The translations under genes were made by a program, and so were the position numbers. A stretch of DNA of 63,210 nt from a virus, in IMG/VR virus record IMGVR_UViG_3300031722_000029, positions 1-63,210 of that record, one strand, 5' to 3'. The notes beneath the pieces were generated by a model. The model was not told the DNA's origin. It did not search any database and saw only the letters and a list, made by a program, of their open reading frames with translations. Below are positions 57,209 through 63,210 of the stretch, in pieces (the first letter of the stretch is position 1; each line of letters starts with the position of its first letter).

Positions 57209-58270
57209 TTATTCCTTATAGAGCCAAATTTTTGAGTTTGAATGCGCCGAATCGATTCGCCCTCCACCTACTAGGAATACAAACGCTCCAAACCCCTGAA
57301 TGCTAGCTACAGCGGTATTGGCACTGCTAAACGGTATTGTTCCTTTATCATACCAGGTGGCTGTTTGATGGTCTAACGTGTATGCATTTCCTCCACTGAT
57401 GAATAACCATGATTTTTTGGCTCCAGTAGGATCAGCAACCATTGTGTGCCCTAGCTGTGATCCGATGCCTGTCAGCGATGCTGGCAAGGTATTAGCCATC
57501 TGGGAGACGGTACCTGCTGCAGTCAGTTTATAAAACGTCGATGACGAGTAACCAGCACCAAAAACAAGATAGTCATTACAGTGATGAACTATTGGATAGG
57601 CCGTAATACCACTATAGGTACCTATGGTGTTTAACGTATCAGTGGCAATATCGTATCTGCCCACTACACCTGTTGATGACACAAAGATGATAGACCCAGA
57701 AGCCCCCATTTCAGGAAAGCATTCCAGTGCATACGCACCAAAAGCTCCAAGTGTGGCTAAGTCTTTCTTAACAACACTTACACGTGTTGAAATCGTAGTC
57801 TCAAATAACCATGTCGACCCAAACGGTTGACGATATATCTTTCCATTTATAGCTACTGATGGATTAGCATCATAGATATGCGCTGTGTTTGCCGCGTAAG
57901 GGTTCCATACAGAAGAAAACAGTCCAGTGGCCAAATCAAAAAACACAATCTTAGCATGAAGGCCGGCGGGTACATCGCTGGAGAATCCCTGTGCAGTTCC
58001 TGCTAGCATCACCTGTTTTGATACCGGATCAAAACTAGCCTTCCCAGGCCAGTTGGTCATGTAGTAATTACCGGTGGACTCTAGCCAGGCTGTTAGACCA
58101 TCTGGGCCGGTGTCTGTAATAGGCACTACATTAGTTGATGACGTCCAGTTCAACCACGTTGCAGCAGGCATAGCAGTTAAGGCTTCACTCAGTGCCCCGA
58201 GTCTACGCCGACCAGCCTCAATATACCCGCCTGATGGGCAACTGTATGAGAAAGAGACCGGACTTACCAT
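57209..58270 (-). CDS. beta-propeller-like virion protein, 353 residues
   Basis: Repeated blocks of about 45-50 residues contain small beta sheets and aromatic-glycine motifs (YDIATDTLNTIGTY, YKLTAAGTVSQ, YTLDHQTATWYDKG), as in kelch-type propellers. It may be part of a receptor-binding complex with the LamG-like protein. It starts 1 base from the next gene's end. Confidence 0.62.
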   Translation of the reverse strand: MVSPVSFSYSCPSGGYIEAGRRRLGALSEALTAMPAATWLNWTSSTNVVPITDTGPDGLTAWLESTGNYYMTNWPGKASFDPVSKQVMLAGTAQGFSSDVPAGLHAKIVFFDLATGLFSSVWNPYAANTAHIYDANPSVAINGKIYRQPFGSTWLFETTISTRVSVVKKDLATLGAFGAYALECFPEMGASGSIIFVSSTGVVGRYDIATDTLNTIGTYSGITAYPIVHHCNDYLVFGAGYSSSTFYKLTAAGTVSQMANTLPASLTGIGSQLGHTMVADPTGAKKSWLFISGGNAYTLDHQTATWYDKGTIPFSSANTAVASIQGFGAFVFLVGGGRIDSAHSNSKIWLYKE

Positions 58271-58659
58271 TATAGAGGCGCAATATACGTCAGTGTTGAA
58301 CAGGAAACCGTGTCGCCTGCATTGATCGTTAAACCGTTACTCAGGTTAATATCCGATCCAGACGCGGCTACGGCACAGTGAACAACAACTGTACCACCAG
58401 AAGTTTCAAGCGTCGCAAAAGCAACCGCTGCCGCATTTCCAGCGGCACTAGTATCACTCGTTATTGCATTAGCCGTAATAACACCTGCAGTTGATGACCC
58501 AAATGGAGTAGCACTAAGGGTAAGCGTGGCTGCAGCTGCGGTAGGTGAGTCTGCTGTGCTCCCGGCAATGCGAAGTTTCAGTTTCGGGCTTGCGCCTAGC
58601 GTCGATGTGACAAGATTTGCAATCGTGTTACGAAAGGCTGTTGGGTGAGTTGTTGACAT
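58270..58659 (-). CDS. virion beta-strand protein, 129 residues
   Basis: The protein has an Ala/Thr/Ser-rich beta sandwich look (KLKLRIAGSTADSPTAAAATLTLS), a type found next to adhesins in phage virions. No cysteine motif. Overlaps the propeller gene start by 1 base. Function unknown. Confidence 0.6.
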   Translation of the reverse strand: MSTTHPTAFRNTIANLVTSTLGASPKLKLRIAGSTADSPTAAAATLTLSATPFGSSTAGVITANAITSDTSAAGNAAAVAFATLETSGGTVVVHCAVAASGSDINLSNGLTINAGDTVSCSTLTYIAPL

Positions 58660-58801
58660 TGGTTAAGTCCTTTTCTTCGTTAATAGGCGTACATACGAGT
58701 TGTACCGTTTCTTTCTTGCCAGTCTTAGCACGAATGATGGTTAACGTCATCGACACAGTGGACTCACTTGCCTTCAACTTATTAGGCTCTTGTTCGCTCA
58801 T
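58628..58801 (-). CDS. small soluble protein, 57 residues
   Basis: The ATG at 58801 overlaps the spanin stop (ATGA). The product MSEQEPNKLKASESTVSMTLTIIRAKTGKKE has one beta hairpin. Overlap with the 58270 gene is 32 bases. Function unknown. Confidence 0.55.
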   Translation of the reverse strand: MSEQEPNKLKASESTVSMTLTIIRAKTGKKETVQLVCTPINEEKDLTNVNNSPNSLS

Positions 58802-59301
58802 CTTAGTCTTTCGTTTCCGTTGTAGCACTTGGTATAGTCGTCGTTAAGTTCATCGGCGTCTTTGGTAAGTTGCCGAAGATTTCCTGCAATCTCGTCTGGA
58901 AGCTGTACTTCCGTGGTGGTAGCAATACCAATGGCGTCATCTTTGGCTTTTCCGGAGATTCCACTACCTGCCCAACATCCTGCGTCTTTGGTGGCGCGGA
59001 AACGCAAGCTGAGACCAGAATACTTGCGCTCAAGATTACCAGTAACTGTGCGATTGTCTTCACGTTCCTTCTCCAGTGTTGATTTAATCCGATCACGTTC
59101 TTCGGCTAGGCTAATATTCTCGGCATTTTTCTTTGCTAAGATTCCAGCAGCAACAGTCTTATTGTCCAATAGTTGCTTGTTTATACGATCAAATTCTACT
59201 TGATCTTCAACCTTTTGAGAGTTAACACCGACGGTATGACCTCCGCCAAACCCTGCCGCAAAAATTGCTAGGGCAATGACTACGTAGACTAATATTGGCA
59301 T
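58798..59301 (-). CDS. inner-membrane spanin (Rz-like)
   Basis: The 167-residue protein has one N-terminal membrane helix (residues 4-22, VYVVIALAIFAAGFGGG) and a long periplasmic coiled coil (about 30-105), typical of i-spanins. It bridges the periplasm with the lipoprotein encoded in the other frame to fuse membranes during lysis. The end overlaps the next gene start. Confidence 0.85.
   Translation of the reverse strand: MPILVYVVIALAIFAAGFGGGHTVGVNSQKVEDQVEFDRINKQLLDNKTVAAGILAKKNAENISLAEERDRIKSTLEKEREDNRTVTGNLERKYSGLSLRFRATKDAGCWAGSGISGKAKDDAIGIATTTEVQLPDEIAGNLRQLTKDADELNDDYTKCYNGNERLR
58803..59096 (-). CDS. outer-membrane spanin lipoprotein (Rz1-like), embedded in Rz
   Basis: This 97-residue frame lies wholly within the spanin gene in another phase. 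It has a basic start, a hydrophobic signal (residues 13-26) and a lipobox LVSAC with the lipidated Cys at 31. A short proline-containing tail follows (APPKTQ... PEKPKM...LPPRK). This is the classic nested Rz1 arrangement of Gram-negative phages. Confidence 0.8.
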   Translation of the reverse strand: MIGLNQHWRRNVKTIAQLLVILSASILVSACVSAPPKTQDVGQVVESPEKPKMTPLVLLPPRKYSFQTRLQEIFGNLPKTPMNLTTTIPSATTETKD

Positions 59302-59336
59302 GATAGCTCCTGTTTCTAATATTATACTGCAGTGCT

Positions 59337-59510
59337 TTACTTTGGTGTATCCCTATAGCCCGGCATTTTCTTGCCAATGCAATCGTCTAAACTTTTGCAA
59401 CCTCTCACACAATCGTATGGCCTACGCGCGGGTTTATCACCTCTTGGCACGTAACCTAGGCTGCACCTAGGTTGCTCAGGGCGTGATGGAGGTTGACTTG
59501 TTTTCTGCAT
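59337..59510 (-). CDS. small cysteine-containing protein of the lysis region, 57 residues
   Basis: The ATG at 59510 lies 35 bases inside the holin gene. The product is basic, rich in proline and has four cysteines (RCSLGYV, YDCVRGCKSLDDCIG). A longer frame to 59564 is possible. Function unknown; support is modest. Confidence 0.45.
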   Translation of the reverse strand: MQKTSQPPSRPEQPRCSLGYVPRGDKPARRPYDCVRGCKSLDDCIGKKMPGYRDTPK

Positions 59511-59721
59511 AGATTTTAAATACCCAGCCGGCGAAGAACGTAGCAGGGGCCTGTGCCGCTGCAATTATAGCGGCAGTCTCCAATCCAGTTAGCTTGCTTG
59601 AAGCTGCAAACAGCATGCCCCACCTCGCTACGTCCATCAGCATATACATTGCCAGTGCCATCAGTATCGTTGCTCTGATATGGTGCCTCTCGAGGTACTC
59701 CTCTAGCTTCTGGCTCGTCAT
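59476..59721 (-). CDS. putative holin, 81 residues
   Basis: Two hydrophobic helices are evident (about residues 17-39, ATILMALAMYMLMDVARWGMLFA, and 44-69), with a charged N-terminus and short polar tail. Position between the endolysin and the spanins makes it a class II-type holin that would permeabilise the inner membrane. Assignment is by topology and location. Confidence 0.7.
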   Translation of the reverse strand: MTSQKLEEYLERHHIRATILMALAMYMLMDVARWGMLFAASSKLTGLETAAIIAAAQAPATFFAGWVFKIYAENKSTSITP

Positions 59722-59733
59722 ACATAGATTCCT

Positions 59734-60147
59734 CTACGGGTAGAATACTCGGCGGCCAGACTTTGGCGATTTTGTAGTCCAATGTGACCAATGCAGTGTA
59801 GAGTCTGGGTGCTCAATATAGATCCCACAAGACACAAGTCTATCAAGATTAAGCAGACACCACTTGTCGATTTCGCCGTCAGGGTCATAACGATCAACCG
59901 CTAATCCTTCTTTATGGCTAGACTGTGGCGCGCCTTGTGGGCAGTTCTGTGGGCGGAATCCGCCGAATGTTGCGCCACTTATACCATTGCCTGTTGCTGG
60001 GTTATCCGGAAACTTAATTCCATCTGCCTTCGCCAGTGTCTCTAGTCTGCTGCAAGAAACTAACAAGCTCGCTGCATTAGCCTGCCGCTCAAGTGTCCAA
60101 TCAGGCGAATTAATGTGTGGCCCAACATATTGCGTCAGAGTAATCAT
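59734..60147 (-). CDS. endolysin, D-Ala-D-Ala carboxypeptidase type (peptidase M15)
   Basis: The 137-residue enzyme cleaves peptidoglycan peptides. Zinc ligands of the M15 family are visible: H78 and D85 in SSHKEGLAVD, and H119/H122 in HWSHW. The upstream FGGFRPQNCPQG matches the family. There is no signal peptide, so it depends on the holin. It overlaps the next gene by 4 bases. Confidence 0.88.
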   Translation of the reverse strand: MITLTQYVGPHINSPDWTLERQANAASLLVSCSRLETLAKADGIKFPDNPATGNGISGATFGGFRPQNCPQGAPQSSHKEGLAVDRYDPDGEIDKWCLLNLDRLVSCGIYIEHPDSTLHWSHWTTKSPKSGRRVFYP

Positions 60148-60611
60148 TGAACTTGATCCTTTCTCTTATACACTTCGTCTTCAATTCTACGCCGCTCTTG
60201 AAGCAGGTCAACATCACGCCGCAGCGTACCAATAGAACTTCTGGCATAGTCGCCTAACACTACTACAGACTGCTTAATACTGACGTCCTCATCAATATGG
60301 CTTTTAACAACCAGCGCAGTGGCACCTTGTAATACTATTAAGGCACCTGCAAAAACACGCCAACCAAACTTAATAGACCCAGTACGAACTTTATCTTCTA
60401 CCTCATGCAATTCATACTTACCGTTCAGTTCCTTTAGACCTTGCTTTATCTCCTGTGTGTCTAGCGTATTAGCCTCAAGTGACTCGCTTATCTTCAAAAG
60501 TATAAGCAACATTGCTTTATCTTTTGGCGCGTCAGTTTTCAGTATCAGTTCCCGAATATCCGTATGCGTTCTATCATGTGCCCTACGGTCTTCGTTCTGC
60601 TCGTCAGTCAT
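60144..60611 (-). CDS. membrane-anchored coiled-coil protein of the lysis region, 155 residues
   Basis: A long N-terminal helical, charged region (1-80) precedes one membrane segment (about 86-105, FAGALIVLQGATALVV) and a second coil. It lies between the portal and endolysin genes. It could be a second holin, antiholin or a structural protein; the topology does not decide. Confidence 0.6.
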   Translation of the reverse strand: MTDEQNEDRRAHDRTHTDIRELILKTDAPKDKAMLLILLKISESLEANTLDTQEIKQGLKELNGKYELHEVEDKVRTGSIKFGWRVFAGALIVLQGATALVVKSHIDEDVSIKQSVVVLGDYARSSIGTLRRDVDLLQERRRIEDEVYKRKDQVQ

Positions 60612-60615
60612 GCCA

Positions 60616-63210
60616 TTACCCTAACGTAGATACAGCACCAATTGGCCGCCCGGTAGCGTCATGCTCAAGCGTTGTACGTCTGGGCTGCCCAATAGTTTGT
60701 ATTGTAGCTTGTAGACCTTGCATAACAGAGGCGAGCGCATCATTAGTCTTTGACTGGCTTATTTGGTCCAATAAACCTTGCATTTTTTCAATATGTGGCG
60801 TAAGATCAGCTTGTGGCACTTGTGTTTGCATGCTCGCAAAACCTTCTTTCAAAGCTAATTGTAGTTTTGTTTCGTTGTCGTCACGGTTCTTTAAAAGCTC
60901 AGTGATCTGCCTCTGGGAGTTATCTGCTCTGTTATTGATAAGGTCAACTTGCGCGGTAAGCTGATTATTTTGTGCTTCTATAACCAAGCGTTGTTTTTCA
61001 ATCATTTGGTCAAATTGTTGCTGCATAGCATCAAGTATACTTTGTTGACTATCAACCTTTTGTTGATTAGCCACTTCTTCACGCTTAAGTCCAATACTCG
61101 CCTCGTCATACTTTTGCTTGCGCTCAGTGTCCATTTTTGCGATGTCGATCGTTGCTTGTATCTCAGGTGGCATTTGCTGAGGCGGCATTTTTGTTTGTAT
61201 TTGCTTTTGTAGTTCCACAATACGTTGAACAAACGGCGATAGCGATTGCATTAACTGTGGTGCCGTTTGTTCTATGGCTACTGCCATTGCTTGATCTGGG
61301 GCTATTTGGCCGCCGCTTTGCTGTACCATAGCCTGCGCTGTATGACTAATAGCAATATTCTGGTACATCATCAAATGTTCTTGTGCATGACCTAAAATAG
61401 TCATGCACGGTTGGCCTTGCACTAACGGGTTTTGTGAGATTAATGGGCTAGACAGGTAAAGTAAGTGCGCTCTGAGGTGCACAAGATGATCTTGTTGTGG
61501 ATCAGCTCTTAGCTGAGCGCCCTTGAATGCGGCAATCATCTCAGCTACTGGATCAGCAGTAACGGGCTTTGGCGGAAGCGGCAGGATTTCGTCAATGTTG
61601 TCAATGCGCATCTGCTTGAGAACACGCCGACGAATTGCTACTTTATTCCATTGTATGCTTGGATCGCCTACATCTTGCAACTGCATTTGTTGCAAGGATT
61701 GATTTTGTGCGTAGCGCTGGGCCTCTGAGAAAATCGCTGGGTCAGACACTGGAATGACGTCAAGTGAACCGATGAAGTCCTGACGACTTATTACCAGTTT
61801 ACCTAGGTCCTCTATTTCTTCATGCTCATTCAGCCATGTCTTATTAATACGACATAGAATCTGTAGAGCACGCTTTTGACTCTCGTGTAAACGAGCATGG
61901 ATGGCGGAGTAGATCATACTACCCTGCTCAATCATTGCTTGTGTAGTACCTACTGGAGTTCGGTCGCCTGCGTTGGCAATAGCCGCATCTGCTGTACGCA
62001 CAACATTTTTGGTGGCATCGGTAAGCCAACCAAGTAGCTGGAACAGAATTGGCGACGGCTGATTGTACGGCATTGGCATCATCAGTTTGCGAATGTCGTC
62101 CACGCCGGGCGGAGCATCTACCTCAGTAATGCCTGTTATACCTACAGTAACATTTTGGCCTGGAGTACGTGTGCCCTTTAGCTTTACTAGCGCTGCAGAA
62201 TTATTGATATGTGCTGAGTCAAGCAACGCTCGTAATGAACCCGTTGCAGCGGCAGACAGCCCACCAATTAACTGCGGGAATCCAATGGCGTATGCACCGC
62301 GCCAGGGTATGAACTTCCACTCTACAATCCAGTCAAGCTTGATACACAACTCGTCATCTTCTTCCCAGTTACGGTAGATGGCAAGTACGCGTTCTGAATG
62401 CGCGTCTGTAGTAACAATGTAAGGAACTGGCTCATCAAGCATGCCAAGTGTTTCTTCATCGAATAGCTGCCAGCAGTAGGTTTCGTATACATCACGTAGC
62501 CCATCTTCATTGTAGGCATCCTCTTCTTTGCCTTCAATTTTGTCATTCGCCTCTGCTGATGCTGAGCGCTCTGGCAATGATCCAGGTACTGTAGTTGCTT
62601 CTGTAACGTCACGGTACAACCCGGACTTCACGCGTTTTTCGTACTCTGCTTGCGTAATGTGTTGAACATGCGTTACACGCTCAGCGGTGTAGAATGATGC
62701 TGCGGCGAAGGGTATAAGAATGTCATCAATAGGCACAAACTCACTAACAGGTCGTTTGAACCTATCATCATGATAAAACTTTTGGAATTGTGAGCCGCCA
62801 AGTGGGAGTTGTGTAAGTAACTGTTCAAGTTCTGACCTATACTCTTGCATCTGAGTGGTCAACTGCCAGTTCATGTACGTACGTTTACGCTCGGCTCTAT
62901 CTAGTTGTTGCTCATTCAGATTGCCGACTGTACTTGTCTTAACTGGACCTTGCGGTGGAAACAACTCTTTGATGGCGCGTGCTTCGAATTCGACACATGC
63001 TTCTGCTAGCGCAGGGTGAACTACCTCTGACGCGCCTACGAAGTCTGCACCGCCAGGCGCGTCGTCACCTAGGCCGGTTCTGCGTAGGCCATCTTGGTAT
63101 TGTTTGTCACGCTTAGAACGTGCTTGGCGATCGCGCTCGATGGACTCGCACAGCTCTTTGCCCAGGTCAAGTAAGGCTGCCCCACTAACAAACGTAGAAA
63201 GATTTTCTTT
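60616..63210 (-). CDS. portal protein, main part (start lies across the window junction)
   Basis: Together with bases 1-210 this gives about 901 residues, long for a portal. Blocks typical of podovirus portals: IKELFPPQGPVKT, MNYQLT-like MNWQLTTQMQEYRSELEQLLTQLPLGGSQFQKFYHD, VPIDDILIPFAAASF and ERVTHVQHI. The C-terminal third (from about residue 690 of the joined protein) is a long Gln-rich coiled coil, probably the barrel that reaches into the head, followed by a TLEHDATGRPIGAVSTLG tail. It forms the vertex ring for packaging and ejection. Confidence 0.85.
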   Translation of the reverse strand, partial: KENLSTFVSGAALLDLGKELCESIERDRQARSKRDKQYQDGLRRTGLGDDAPGGADFVGASEVVHPALAEACVEFEARAIKELFPPQGPVKTSTVGNLNEQQLDRAERKRTYMNWQLTTQMQEYRSELEQLLTQLPLGGSQFQKFYHDDRFKRPVSEFVPIDDILIPFAAASFYTAERVTHVQHITQAEYEKRVKSGLYRDVTEATTVPGSLPERSASAEANDKIEGKEEDAYNEDGLRDVYETYCWQLFDEETLGMLDEPVPYIVTTDAHSERVLAIYRNWEEDDELCIKLDWIVEWKFIPWRGAYAIGFPQLIGGLSAAATGSLRALLDSAHINNSAALVKLKGTRTPGQNVTVGITGITEVDAPPGVDDIRKLMMPMPYNQPSPILFQLLGWLTDATKNVVRTADAAIANAGDRTPVGTTQAMIEQGSMIYSAIHARLHESQKRALQILCRINKTWLNEHEEIEDLGKLVISRQDFIGSLDVIPVSDPAIFSEAQRYAQNQSLQQMQLQDVGDPSIQWNKVAIRRRVLKQMRIDNIDEILPLPPKPVTADPVAEMIAAFKGAQLRADPQQDHLVHLRAHLLYLSSPLISQNPLVQGQPCMTILGHAQEHLMMYQNIAISHTAQAMVQQSGGQIAPDQAMAVAIEQTAPQLMQSLSPFVQRIVELQKQIQTKMPPQQMPPEIQATIDIAKMDTERKQKYDEASIGLKREEVANQQKVDSQQSILDAMQQQFDQMIEKQRLVIEAQNNQLTAQVDLINNRADNSQRQITELLKNRDDNETKLQLALKEGFASMQTQVPQADLTPHIEKMQGLLDQISQSKTNDALASVMQGLQATIQTIGQPRRTTLEHDATGRPIGAVSTLG
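63112..63209. repeat. terminal direct repeat, right copy
   Basis: This stretch is identical to bases 1-98. See the left copy. It indicates a circular or circularly permuted genome of about 63,111 bp. Confidence 0.95.

Noticed and set aside
1-63210. lysogeny module
   Set aside because: No integrase, excisionase, CI-like repressor or attachment site was recognised.

Overview
This window is one essentially complete genome of a tailed double-stranded DNA bacteriophage (Caudoviricetes). Bases 1-98 are repeated exactly at 63112-63209. The portal gene that is cut by the window ends becomes a single intact reading frame of about 901 codons when those copies are overlapped, so the sequence is circular or circularly permuted with a unit length of about 63,111 bp. 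The virion genes look podovirus-like: a large portal, P22/T7-type tail-adaptor proteins, several big internal or ejection-type proteins, and no tape measure, sheath or baseplate hub that I can recognise. An overlapping Rz/Rz1 spanin pair points to a Gram-negative host. I see no integrase, repressor or phage RNA polymerase, which suggests a lytic phage using host sigma70-type RNA polymerase.

Layout. On the minus strand, from about 5.3 kb down to 1 and continuing across the junction from 63.2 to 36.6 kb, lie the late genes: an HNH endonuclease, small terminase, a second HNH gene, large terminase, a frameshifted virion protein, portal, endolysin-holin-spanin cassette, adhesin-like proteins, small head proteins, a GroES-like co-chaperonin, scaffold-like protein, major capsid and decoration proteins, tail adaptors, tail fibre, and four or five long internal virion proteins. 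On the plus strand, 5.8-36.4 kb holds the early and middle genes: about 25 small overlapping unknown genes, a primase-helicase, ExoX-like exonuclease, DHH phosphoesterase, dCMP deaminase, MazG-like pyrophosphohydrolase, DUF932 protein, a probable ssDNA-binding protein, family A DNA polymerase, VRR-NUC nuclease plus SNF2-type helicase, thymidylate synthase, and a Gp49-like/Tad2 (DUF2829) fusion predicted to counter Thoeris defence. The two arms diverge from an AT-rich control region (4.3-7.6 kb) with an iteron-like repeat array, palindromes and promoters, and they converge at a hairpin at 36.56 kb.

Three near-identical promoter cassettes (14.4, 16.7 and 25.35 kb) divide the early arm into transcription units. 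Intrinsic terminators lie after 6.3, 26.38 and 34.77 kb.

The most unusual material is non-coding. A 400-nt gap before the DNA polymerase gene (28211-28610) is packed with mutually exclusive or nested helices and repeated hairpins. A shorter relative of its central domain sits at the end of the early arm (36449-36557). The two copies differ in their stem sequences but keep the pairing and the loops, which is what a conserved RNA would show. I regard this as the best candidate for an undescribed system here. Other notable points are a protein made of 23 consecutive Cys-x-x triplets, a 30-unit hexapeptide-repeat protein, a phage co-chaperonin inside the head operon, and four genes interrupted by single small lesions.
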